A DNA stretch of 64,000 nucleotides, from contig CM043969.1 of the NCBI GenBank assembly GCA_014529385.2, positions 20,426,946-20,490,945 of the forward strand, read 5' to 3'. Source of the DNA: Adiantum capillus-veneris. Taxonomy: Eukaryota; Streptophyta; Polypodiopsida; Polypodiales; Pteridaceae. Position 1 is the first letter of the stretch; each line of letters starts with the position of its first letter. This document shows positions 23,228 to 33,991 of the stretch, piece after piece. Both the position numbers and the translations under genes were made by a program. The notes under the pieces were generated by a model. The model was not told the origin of the DNA, did no database searches, and saw nothing but the letters and a program-made list of their open reading frames with translations.

Positions 23228-23680
23228 CTCTCCCCGCCTACGAGAGAGCACGATGTGCTCATCGAGTATATTCGATTTGAGCAAAATTGTAGCCTTGTCC
23301 CTACTGTCTGCTTTAACCGAGCAGGCTGCCCACTCCCCTGTAGACATGGATGTCACATACATAGCATGTAAACTATGCCATAAAGCATGAGTTGTAGTCT
23401 CCCTTGAGACCTGCCAATAAACAGACTCAACCAGATGCAAACGAATCGTAGACATTGCTAACTCATGAAGATCCTGCCAATCATCATCACGCATAGACTT
23501 GGGCTTCGCCGATAAACCACGGAAGGGTTTATCCTGCCCCAAATCCGCCAATGCAACAAGCATATGCTCCTTCCAAGCAACAAAATCTGCACCATCAAAC
23601 TGTGTCAGACCATAACGCTGGAAGTCAAATGAAAAATCAGCCATAATGCTCGCAAAAGAGCAACCAACAATGAGTAGCAA
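23228..23680 (-). pseudogene. Ty1/copia Gag fragment fused to its 3' LTR
   Basis: The minus-strand ORF starts at 23680 and contains FDGADFVAWKEHMLVALADL, then MRDDDWQDLHELAMSTIRLH and ALWHSLHAMYVTSM. This is the capsid-like Gag (UBN2 type) of plant copia elements. After about 150 codons it jumps straight to the end of the internal region and the polypurine tract, so all of pol has been deleted. The open frame then runs on into the LTR. Confidence 0.85.
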
Positions 23681-24940
23681 ATGTCAACCAAATCAGCCCT
23701 AAACTAGCTCGAATCGCATCAACAAAATTTTGCAAATATAGCTCAAAACCTGATGCAAAATTGCACCAATAACCGTGCAAAACCTTGCACAAAATCACAA
23801 GTCAATATGACTCAATCGCGCATAAATATCTGACAAAATTTTGGCAGAGTCTCCTTTGTAATTGGAGCGAAAGTCTCAACAGTAAACCTCAAAGAGACAA
23901 TAATATATGCCACAATGGCCAATCCGGGAATAAACTCGACCGGAATCACCTCACAAAGTCATACATATGAGCATACCCGCTCTTGCCGGAGTACCACTCA
24001 ACGGCACCTCAAATGACATACATGTGAGTGATGATTGCTGCCAAAATACCTTCCAATCGATGACCAAATGTCTGCCAGATAGCTATAGCAACATTTTGCA
24101 AAACCTTGCAAGATCTGTCGCTATGCGCAATGCGAAATACGGCACACAAGGGCATACACAAGTGACTACAAACTCCAACCAAATGATGGCTGAAAATCAC
24201 CTATCAAAGTGGGAGTAAACTCAATCACTAAACTGTCAAAGAGAAACCTGCGGATATGTAGAAGCTATGGCGAGAACCTGAATAAAATCCAATAGAGTTT
24301 CTTCTATAAATTGAGCCAAATCTCAAATAATCTCAGCCATAAACAAATACACAAATCCATATATGGCATACATAAACTGCCAAGACCATGGCAACATAGC
24401 TCACTCTCGCATGAGTGGCTCTCTGGACAAATGCATATCCAAAAACCTGTGTACACCTATGAATTTGCTGGTTGCTGCAGAAAATAATCCGTGTGTGTGA
24501 GATATACCAAAAACAGTGTTTTTGGGACCCAAAAGGGCACAAACAAACCTGTTGCTGTACCTGCTATAATTCAAAGCAGAATTTCAGCAAATAGACATTT
24601 CCATCTCTCCCGGAGCGTGCCAAAAACCTGACCTAGACTCCTGGATCATGTAGATCTGATTCTATATGACGGAGCTACGCAAAAAACTGTGTTTTAGAGC
24701 CCGAAAATGGCAAAAAACGAGTTGCATATAGTCTTGAACCTGCTCCTGCTCCTGCTCCACTCTGCGTGATGCAATGTCCTCTCAATGCAAGCTCCAATGC
24801 AAGAGCTCTGCCACAATAGCATCCAAGCACTCGAATGTCAAGCTCTCCTCTGCCGAGCACTTCTCTATCGAGCTCCACTGAGCTCAAAGCTCCTCTCACC
24901 AAGGAAGCCACAACCGCCTCCTCGACCAAGCTTAACCACA
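23681..24940. other. Non-coding stretch upstream of the copia Gag
   Basis: It probably holds copia leader and older debris. Repeated 'AAAACCTTGCA' and 'ACCTG' phrases are seen. No supported ORF. Confidence 0.4.
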
Positions 24941-24949
24941 CCAAGCTCC

Positions 24950-26955
24950 TAAGCTCCAAAGAAAATCCGCCTCAAGATTCTCCCCATTGGAATTCCTCCC
25001 TTGCATCGCCCTTGACTGTAACCTCCATGAAGTGCCAACCATACCAGTAGCATAACCGTCATCAGTGTGCCCCCACTACTTACTTGGGGACCCCACGCCT
25101 GTAGGCCTGCTAGTAATCTCATCCAAAATGGCTTGGCATACAGCCCGCTGCCCGGTGTCGAATAACCCCATTCGGGCCAGTACCGGTTAAGGTATAATAG
25201 CATGTGCCTAATCACTCGCACAGCATAGCTCCCCGAATGAAAGGTGGGTTGGTGCTAATCAGAGCCCCCCCCTCTTGCAATGCGTAGTCGTGTTGCATTC
25301 GCACTCAGTGGCTCGCCCGTCTCTTCGAGGCTCGCCCGTCTCTTTGAGAGGAAACACATCGGCCATACATAACCTGCCTCAGCATTGCTGTTCTTCTCGT
25401 ACCTGCATATCTCACCCTGCACCTTAGTTGTTTGTTGGCCCTCCGACTCAGCCCGATAACTCCTAGTTGTGGTACATCTCCGATTATGCGATCTAGTCCG
25501 TGGCTTCCTGGTATGATGTCAAGTCCACCTCCGCGCGTTCGGATCATTCTATAAACAAATGCATCCCCGCATGGGTAACCTTCTCCCGGGTCCCATATGC
25601 ATATCTTCACCTCCAGTAGGTCACTATCCACAACCCCAAGCAACCCTGCTTGCCACACATGACTCGGGCAGTCGCATTTTTTAACACCCATCATCGAACC
25701 ACGCGGCGAACTATAACCACGCGGCGATTAATCCCACTGGGTTTACCTCAGCTAGCTTATGGCTCGCGTACACTAGTCTATAAGGCCCCTTCAGGGACAT
25801 TCCCAATCGGGTCTCCATGACCTCCTTCGTGACCCAATGACCTTGCACCACTGTCAATTCATAACCCTAGTCACACCTTGCTGACCACCTTTTCCGGGTA
25901 ATCCCACAATCATCCTTCCCATGTGTGCTCCAAGCCAGTAGGCTTGTTGCTGACCTTCCTGTTTTCCCGACCGCCATCTGGTCCAAGCTATTCGCAGCCA
26001 TACTGTGAACACCATTTGCTGAGGGGTTCGGCCTCATGCACACACCCCAACTTAGCAGTATACTGTAGGTTATACGTATATCAGCAGACTCTGCCTGGCT
26101 CACATCCTTTGTCTTCACTTCACAATCAAGCATCACGACCACAGTGCCACATTCCAGGTTCGCCACATCTCCTCTCAATTCTTCGCATACGAATGGCTTA
26201 TTGCCATGGATTTCCACAATCCCCTTCTCGGGCAATTCGAAGGTAGCAACCTGTAGGTCGCTGCGTGTCGCATGCTCCAGATCTCCCCTCTCGTGTGGGG
26301 GATAGGAGTCCCCAGGGTTCACCTGGTGCTCCTCCTGAATTTCTTCACTGGTACAATACCCACCATTTAAGTATGGCTCGCAAGCCAACAACTCCCCATC
26401 CAACAGGGTATGACTAGCACTACTTCCGGTTTCATGCAATAGTTTTTCCTCATAATGGGCATCAACATAGCTAGGAAACATTGCATCCAATTTCTTTGTC
26501 AACTCTTCCTCACTCATGCATTCTTATCCTTCATCCACACATGGGACATCCATACATTCTTCTCCTTCGTTCATACACGGGGCATCCGTCTCCTTCTCTT
26601 CTTTTGCTTGTTTTTCCTCTTCGCTCAGCTTGGCATGCATCATCGACACCTTTTCAAAAAACCAGGTCATCACTTGCTCTTGCCGACGGAACTCGGCATC
26701 CATAAGCATTTTCTTTCTCTCGAGCTCTTTTCTCGTTCTTCTACTTTCCAGCCGTATTGCCTCTACATCCTTGTAGTAACTCTCAGTCGTCCTCGAGAGT
26801 GTCTAAGTCGAGGTCTACATAGCCTTTTGCACCGCATCCCAATCATATCATGGTTTTCCTTCTCTCCATCCAGCAAAGCGTTCCCTCACGCGTCGTATCG
26901 CTCTTTCAAAGCATAAGAGGGCAACCTCCACGTTGAACCATGCCTTCAGTGAGGC
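24950..26955 (-). pseudogene. Unclassified repeat-type ORF, minus strand, with stops
   Basis: Read on the minus strand it opens MASLKAWFNVEVALLCFERA at about 26955. A charged helical stretch follows (ERKKMLMDAEFRRQEQVMTW), then a stop, then SEEELTKKLDAMFPSYV and a 216-codon open block (26517-25867) ending ITRKRWSARCD. Another open block lies at 25694-25305. I do not recognise the product. Near 25000 the minus strand has GGGAGGAATTCCAATGGGGAG, possibly an element end. It lies inside the large CACTA and is probably another nested element. Confidence 0.4.
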
Positions 26956-27018
26956 CATATCCAAAAGCTTGAAAAAACAGATTGGCCCTTAAAACAGTAG
27001 AATCAGTCACGCCACTTC

Positions 27019-27056
27019 TCCTACGCAATTGCAGCTATGAAGTCACTTAGTGTAGA
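27019..27056 (+). pseudogene. Small duplicate of the PRR receiver segment
   Basis: The sequence encoding LLRNCSYEVT here repeats, with one or two changes, the start of the larger PRR fragment at about 27463. It is a duplication too long to be a target-site duplication. Confidence 0.55.
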
Positions 27057-27449
27057 TGCATATCCATCGATAGTATAAGCTTAGCAACCATCGGCAGAAG
27101 AAGCTCAGCAACCTAGAGTTTTTGGAGACCCATCACCTAGCGTTTTTGATAGGTTTTAGCATGGCGTTTTTTAGCAATGAAAGACCAGAAAATTGAGCCC
27201 CTAAAGAGTAGCACATTCAGCCCCAACAAACCTCAGTTTTCAGCCCTAAACCTGCAGATTTTCAGCGTCAAAGACCTATAGAACAATCCCAGAATCAGCG
27301 TTTTTGGACATAGTCGTAGATTTCAGCCCATAGCGTTTTTGGACAGCAGATACAAGATTGAATATTTCAGCCCTTAGGACGGTGTCATCATCCCCTTCGT
27401 CATTGCCGACATAGCCTAGACTTGCATCAATTCCATGCATTCAGCTTGA

Positions 27450-27795
27450 TCCAGTTGGTGCTCTCCTACGCGATTGCAGCTATGAAGTTACACCTGCCTC
27501 CAATGGGTTACTAGCATGGGAACTTTTGATGGACCAGAAAAACCAAGTCGATCTTGTTCTGACGGAGGTCGTGATGCCCTGTTTATCAGGCATAGGTCTA
27601 TTGGGGTGAATTATGAACCATGGGGCCCTCAAGCACATTCTGGTTATCATGATGTCCTCTCATGACTCCATGAATTTCATTTTCAAATGCTTGTCAAAGG
27701 GAGCTGTGGACTTTCTTGTGAAACAAGTGAGGAAAAATGAACTGAAGAAGCACTTGCAGCATCTTTGGAGGAGGTGCCATAGTTCAAGGACCTGA
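27450..27795 (+). pseudogene. Pseudo-response regulator (PRR, clock family) receiver-domain fragment
   Basis: The reading frame shows SYEVTPASNGLLAWELL, DLVLTEVVMPCLSGIGLL, a stop (27607-27609, probably at a cysteine or similar position), [33 protein letters not shown] and LWRRCHSS. This closely follows plant PRR5/7/9-type receivers, including Glu in place of the phospho-accepting Asp (LTEVVMP) and the FLVK lysine. About 115 of roughly 120 domain residues are present; the N-terminal acidic pocket strand and the CCT domain are missing. It lies between nested retroelement sequences inside the CACTA. It is a captured or relict piece of a circadian gene, not a working copy. Confidence 0.85.
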
Positions 27796-28109
27796 GCATT
27801 GGGAAGATAAAGATTTTGATCTAAGAGGAGTGGATGTTGCAACGAATGCACCTTTTTTAGACCTTGTGCCATCAACACACGAAAATTCTGGGACAGATGG
27901 AAGCATTGAGGATGCTCATTTGGCTGGACACCATGTACATTTGATTTGTCTCATATGGTCCCAAGTGGTGAGCATGATAGAAGAGAGGAAAAATTATGCA
28001 CCCCAACACTGCATGGTGCACCCTTGCGAGAGTTGCCTACAGACTGCCTCTACTATACGCTACACCTACTCAGAGAGCAGCTCCGACCGATTTCCACCTT
28101 GACAGATCG

Positions 28110-28110
<1 letters not shown>

Positions 28111-28166
<56 letters not shown>
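28111..28166. repeat. (GA)n microsatellite
   Basis: About 27 GA units lie in the intron-like space after the TnpA-like donor on the minus strand. Confidence 0.95.
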
Positions 28167-28169
<3 letters not shown>

Positions 28170-28199
28170 GATGTTAAAAATATTTATTTCTTTCTACTT

Positions 28200-29216
28200 A
28201 CCGTGCTGTTTCGCGTCGATGACCCATGAGTTTGCACATTTGCTTGACCATCCACTTGGGACTCCATCCTGTCCCATACTCCGTCTCTAGTGTGTTGAGA
28301 ACATATTTCTTGTCATCCTCATGCTGATCACTACAATGCAAAATAAAGCTGATTAGTAATTCAACTAACAAACTAAAATTTATACTTTTTATGTTAATTA
28401 ATACTTACTCCCATGGTATATGAACCTGCTTTAGATAAGACGAGCAAAGGTCTCCCATCCGACGTTTGAGGGCGATGCCGGCTCCGAGCTTGAGGATAGC
28501 CCCATCAAGCAAGATGTTGCATGTGACACCCAAGCTGCCAATGCACGTGCGCATTGGTGGAGGTGGAGGCACTGATGGGGGAGCTGGCGGCTGAGGCGGT
28601 GTCTCACGAGTCGATCGACCTTGTGGCGTGCTACTTTGCCGGTGATGCCTACATGCAATATAAACATATGGCAGATTATATGAGAGTTCTTAAAAACTAC
28701 TTGATATTTAATCCATAATCACCATAATAGATATACCTCCAAGACTGACGGCCACTAGCTTGTGAATCAGGTGTCAACTGAGTACTAGGAGGTACATTAG
28801 GAGTAAGCCGCTGACTCTCATGATGTGATGTACCTGGAATAGGAGTCCTAAGCAAACAAAGAAATCAAGGGAATACATATATTAAGATTTCTATATTAAA
28901 AAAAAGAATGACATTACTACTTTATCAATCGAGAAGATTACCGATGTGCTATGGTCTCATCTGCATGAGAGGAAGTCTCCACTCCTGCGTGTTGCTGGGA
29001 GGATGTACCCTCTCCAGGGCGTACGGGCAAACTGAATTGCCCAAGAAACTCGATGGAGCTGTCTAAACTGGCATCATCAATCTCCATATAATCTGACATA
29101 GCCTCCGTCAAAGCCTCTCCAGATAGTCCAGTGGTACGTAGCAAAGTCTTGATGAACGTCAACTTCACTCTATGACCCTGGTCACTCATCGTATCTGTAT
29201 ATTTAAAACAAACCAT
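28200..29216 (-). pseudogene. CACTA TnpA-like gene, 5' exons
   Basis: On the minus strand, exon 1 (about 29216-28940) encodes FIKTLLRTTGLSGEALTEAM and a Ser/Gln-rich part. An exon at about 28855-28738 encodes TPIPGTSHHESQRLTPNVPP and a serine/proline-rich stretch with a GTATAT donor. The next exon has CNILLDGAILKLGAGIALKR and RMGDLCSSYLKQVHIPW. The one at about 28330-28200 reads YGTGWSPKWMVKQMCKLMGH and ends at a good GTAAGT donor. This order matches plant En/Spm TnpA-like (Transposase_24) proteins. The next exon in logical order is about 8.8 kb away at 19390, across the SET/DUF4216 gene and nested insertions. Confidence 0.65.
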
Positions 29217-29617
29217 ATGTCAAACTAACACAAACATCGTATCTGCATGTAACATCAATGCAAGTAAAAATATTAATAGATCAAGAATCTACAGATGAGG
29301 TCGAAGCAGCCATGAATGGAGTGGACTACAACAAAATAGATCAAACAAAAATTCTACAGATGCTTCAAAAGGTTATGAATCAAATGCAAGATTAGGTAGC
29401 AAAACTAAAAGATAAACACGCTCAGTAACAAATTCAATGCAAGAGTAAGCTACATGAGAGATTTGATGGTTTATGGTTGAATGCAACACGAGCTTATAAC
29501 CATATGGCTGACGTGGACAAAATGAAGCAGACCTGGATGTATTCCTGGAAAGGACTCAACCTGAGCTATATGCTATTGTTGGCAGCGCTTTCGCTTTCGC
29601 TTTCTCTGCCTACTCTC

Positions 29618-29640
29618 ACATGGTATCGGACGCTGAGGTT
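29618..29640 (+). other. Probable retrotransposon primer-binding site (Met-tRNA type)
   Basis: ATGGTATCGGACGCTGAGG resembles the usual TGGTATCAGAGC that follows a copia 5' LTR. The LTR itself is not clearly defined upstream. Confidence 0.5.
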
Positions 29641-29879
29641 CTTCTCCCAAGCCGACGATCCCCTGCTGATTGCTTCCGTCACGAAAAACTCCCTCAAAAC
29701 TGAGATCGCTCCCCCTTGGCGGCAAACAGCAGCATTTTCACCTCTCAGGTTGCGTTTTCTTTGCTATGGAGTCAGATCAGCCATCGCTACTCCCTTCTCT
29801 CTCAGCCCTGAAGGGATCACCCTAGCCATCGCTACTCCCTTCTCTCTCACCCCTAAAGGGATTACCCCAGATCAGCCGT

Positions 29880-30393
29880 TGATAAAGCAATCTCAACAGC
29901 GTTTTCAGCATTATACACAGTACCAAATCAACCCCTTAAAGCATTGCAGAGAACCCCCATTTTCAGCCATAAAAATGCAGCAAAACAGTCATTTTCAGCC
30001 ACCCAAAACAGCCCAAAGATTTGCAGAATTTCAGCAGTTAGAAGACCACAGATTTCAGCCCTAAAGTCGTCATTGTCATCACCATCGTCGTCATCGGCAA
30101 GTCCTAGGTTGCATCAGTCCATTGCATACGCATTATACCACTTTGTGCAATCAAAAAGTAGACCACTCTTGCCGACGAGAGTGGGGCCTTCGGAGGAGGG
30201 TTTTACAACGTCTTTGGTGTTGTATCTCTCTTCTCTCTATCTCTCAGTCTCATTCACTTGCACGCACAATGTCCATTCACTTTGTTTGTGATCATAGCAT
30301 TTTCTCATTAAGAACGGAAGACTCTACCTTCCATAAAAACAAAAGGAATCTTGAGCACAGTTCGGAGCACTCATCTTGAGAAAAGCGCAAACA
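29880..30393 (+). repeat. Partial copia LTR, inverted relative to 22528-23227
   Basis: The + strand here matches the minus strand of 22528-23110. Shared features are 'CATTTTCAGCC' leader phrases, GAAGACCACAGATTTCAGCC, GTTGCATCAGTCCATTGCAT, GAGTGGGGCCTTCGGAGGAG and the same GCGCAAACA end. The pair forms arms of about 500 bp, 6.7 kb apart. Confidence 0.8.
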
Positions 30394-32640
30394 ATCATTC
30401 CGCTGCACCTAACAAGAGCTTTATGTCTGAGATGTCTCTTGAAATGCAGTGACTGCAAGATATGCCCAACGTGGGCAGGGCCAAGGAGCTCTGGTCGTTT
30501 TTCACTGGACGAAGCGAGGATATCTCTCTAGACGCAGTCACATATGAGCAACAGCAATCAGAGGCCATCGAGCAGATCGACTCGAGCTTTTAGGACAAGT
30601 GGCTAGGCCATCTCCCTCAATGTTTCACCTACAACTGCCAACTTATGATAGCCTACGCTCCTGCTCTCTTCCAGATGCAATCACATATGCTCTAGAATGT
30701 TTTCACCTGATGCAGAGAGAGGGCATCTCTCGAAATGCAATGTTATCTCAAGGAGTGCATTGATTGCAGTAGTGTCAGGTCAGGAAGGGAGGGATTGTTT
30801 TCAAAAGATGCGAGAGAGGGCATCTCTCTTCAATAACAGATCTTGAGTTTAACTCGTCGGATAGATCTTTGAGGTCTCTTGGGATAGTTTCCTACGACAT
30901 TAAAATCCTCTTCTTCTTTTTCTTATTCTCTAAATGCAATCAAGTACACTTGCACCTTGAAGGCATATGGTATTGCACAAGATGCTGATATGGAGAAAAG
31001 AATTCATTTTGATATTGTTAGTCAGTGGTTGTGCTTGGCACTACCTTGGTCAACATGTATGCCTAATGTGGTGCAGTCCATAGATCACAAAAAGTATACT
31101 TAAAGTAAGAGGTCAAGACAAGGGTTCAAGAGACTTCGCTTACAGGCTCGTTCTACTCGTTTCGCCCACAAAGATTTGGGAAGGCTTGTTGGGGTGGGTT
31201 GATGGACGGCACATGGGCTTGCAGTGGAGGCAGCATGGATTGTGGGCTGAGGTCAAGACAAGGGTTCAAGAGCCTTCGCCTATACAGGCTCGTTCTACTC
31301 GTTTCGCCCACCACTAAGAGCAGGGAAGGCTCGCTGGGGTGGGTTGACGGATGGCACGTGGGCTTACAGTGGAGGCAGGGTGGATTGTGGGCTGAGGCCG
31401 ATGCGGAGGACCGCCCTGGGTGGGGGCACCTGGCTGCAGAATCCTCTTCGACTGCCCTGGCTCTTCATTTTTTGATAGCAGGAGTTGGCTTGCGCTCCTT
31501 TCTCCTTCGGAGATCAACATGTAAGCCTCGGTTCCTGGCATTCTGTTGGGTTTGGGAGGGGGTGTGGCTCCAGTGGGGCAGGGGAGCCCCATTCGAGTGG
31601 CACTCTCAGATCCATGTTGTGGTTTGAAGATGGGATTGGCTCCTTAGCATCCAAGAGGTTCTTCTAGCGGCTCAGATCGAGAGGGTTTGTGCGTGGCAGC
31701 CGTGCATTTCAAATCAGTGCATTTCAAAAAACGACATCCTTGACAGGAAGCTCATCAAGCACTTTTTCCGCTTTATGAAGTGCACCACATTTGGCATACA
31801 TGTCGACCAAGGCAGTGCCAAGCACAACGTTTTCTTTCAACAACCACTCACTAACAATATCATCATAACTTCTTTTGCCCATATCAGCATCTTGTGTACT
31901 ACCACATGCCCTCAAGGTGCCACTGTACATGATTGCATTTGGAGAGATACGGTCTCTCTACATCTGCTTAAAAAAGCTCTCTCTCCCTCTCTTCCTGACC
32001 TAACCTTATAGCAATCAATGAACTGCTTGAAATAACATTACATCTAGAGAGAGAGCCTCACTTCGCATTAGCTGAAAATAGACTAGAGCGTATGTGATTG
32101 CGTCTAGAGAGACACCCTCACTTCATCCACTAAAAAACGACCAGAGCTCCTTGGCCCTGCCCAAGTTGGGCATATCCCCCAATCAGTGCATCTCAAGAGA
32201 CAACATTTCAGAGAGAAATCTCCTCAAGCACTTTGTGTGCTTCATGAAGTGCACTACATATGGAATACATGTCGACCAGGAAGTGGCAAGCACGACGTCC
32301 CATTCCATTGAAAACAACCTAGAGCTCCTGAGCCCTGTCCAAGTTAGGCATATCCCACAATCAGGCGACATCCACGACAGGAAGCTCTTAAAGTACTTTT
32401 TGTGATCGAGGAAGTGCACCACATTAGGCATACATATCGATCAAGGTAGTTCCAAGCACAACCATTGACTAACAATATCAAGTGAATTCTTTTGTCCATA
32501 TCAGCATATTGTGCAATACCATATGCCTTCAAGGTCGACTCTGTAGATGAGCTCGCCGATGAGTTTCGACTCTTTGTCAGCCAAATGAGAGGCTGTAGGC
32601 TCTCATTGACTCCCCCAACATGAACCAACGCCTAATTCTC
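30394..32640. pseudogene. Scrambled PPR-protein fragments on both strands
   Basis: A clear piece on the minus strand (31930-31724) reads ACGSTQDADMGKRSYDDIVS, then VVLGTALVDMYAKCGALHKA and VLDELPVKDVVF, the plant PLS-type PPR repeat wording. Similar but frame-broken wording appears on the + strand at 30970-31100 (QDADMEKRIHFDIVSQWL) and on the minus strand at 32180-32560 (AQYADMDKRIH; VVHFMKHTK). These proteins act in organelle RNA editing and processing. Here the pieces are short, in both orientations and full of stops, so they are relics of several copies. A tandem duplication interrupts them. Confidence 0.75.
31109..31395 (+). repeat. Two-copy ~143-bp tandem duplication
   Basis: Units at 31109-31250 and 31252-31395 both start GGTCAAGACAAGGGTTCAAG and end GATTGTGGGCTGAGG. 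They differ by small changes such as ACTTCG against CCTTCG. Confidence 0.9.
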
Positions 32641-32688
32641 ATGGACTGCCACCATGTCCTTCATGATGGTCGGACTCTCACCCAACAA

Positions 32689-32811
<123 letters not shown>

Positions 32812-32859
32812 TCTGCTATCACATGAGAGGCTGCCAAATGAGAGGCTGCAACGCAGTTG

Positions 32860-33590
32860 GCCAGGGTAGCCATGGCGCTAGAAAATGAGGAGGTGATGAA
32901 AGGCACGAAACACTCGTGCAGCTCATGCAAAGAAAACACATCATCTAGCTCTTCTATCTTCACCCCTTCTCCTTCAAAGCTCACTACCAGACTTGATGGT
33001 GGTGAAGATGATGATGGCTCTTGCATGCGCTTGCGTTGTTGACATTGTTGCTCGATGCCTGCAACTCCATCTTCGACTGGTGCTTCTTGTTTCACTCTCT
33101 TCTTCTCTTTGTCTACACCTCTTTCTCTAGCATTGGAGCCACGACATTGACGGAAAATTTCAACAATGCACGCACCCCACGCATCTTCAATGCCGCTCAA
33201 TCATATGCCAAAGTTGCCTCCTCAACCGTGTCAAAGGTCCATAGCCAAACACGGGCCCCTTGCCTTGCAGAGTCTCGGATCTCGGCTGCATATTTGCCCC
33301 ACGGCCGACGCCGTACTCCTCGGTAATGCTTCTTGTTGTAGCTCTTGGCAAGCTCTGCGGGTGTTAATGATGAGCTTGAAGGGGCAGAGCACAATGTAGA
33401 TGCAGCACCATTTTTTATGCCTTTCTTTGGAGGAGTTGTACTTTGCGGTGTTGATGATCTGGGTGCAAGGTAGACTCTCTGTCGATGCATCTTCGCATTT
33501 TGGGGTGCGTGGAACCCAGCCTGTTTTGTTCACAACTTCTTTAAGAATGCCATACACCATCATGTCATCTGAGTCATATGCCTGGATTGA
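32860..33590 (-). pseudogene. AP2/ERF transcription factor pseudogene
   Basis: On the minus strand an upstream conserved motif ([20 protein letters not shown], then WVPRTPK) lies in one frame and the DNA-binding domain in another, so a frameshift separates them (near 33490). The AP2/ERF domain starts at about 33325: [19 protein letters not shown], then [17 protein letters not shown]. The next codon is TGA (33197-33199), where functional ERFs have Arg, followed by AALKMRGVRALL in the same frame. A second frameshift then leads to an acidic C-terminal region (VKIEELDDVFSLHEL). ERFs bind GCC-box promoters. The domain is intronless here, as is usual for ERF genes. At least three lesions make it dead. 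Confidence 0.9.
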
Positions 33591-33737
33591 TTATATTTGT
33601 TTTGATGGATGAGGTACCTTGAATAATGCAAAGCCAAGGCTAGTCTAATGTAAAAAATGCACAAATTCTTTGCTAACTTAACCTAATTTATCACAAGAAG
33701 GTTTTGACATTTTCTTATGTAGGAAAATGGGCTCTTT

Positions 33738-33933
33738 CTCGTTGTTTGCATGTACTATTTAACATCACGAGCTTCCACTCGGGAGGCACCACATACCTAG
33801 CTAGTGCGCTTGGGGACCACCGGCCTGCCCACTAGGCCGGCGATCCCCTGCCCCCAACCGCACCTAACTAGGTATGAGGCGCCCTTGCTAATAGAAGCCC
33901 ATGATGTTATGGTAGGTCACAATGTGAGAATTC
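33738..33933. repeat. ~195-bp imperfect foldback (long hairpin)
   Basis: The left arm includes AACATCACGAGCTTCC, then ACATACCTAGCTAG and GCGCTTGGGG. The right arm is its imperfect reverse complement, with CCCCAACCGCACC, CTAACTAGGTATG and GAAGCCCATGATGTT. The loop (about 33816-33850) has its own small GGCCGG inverted pair. It lies in the intron-like sequence before the NT-C2 fragment. It could be a MITE or a small-RNA hairpin. Confidence 0.75.
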
Positions 33934-33991
33934 TTAGGAATTTGTCCAAAAGCTCTTGTATATGGAAATAAGTTTTTTTTGTGTTTGTCAG

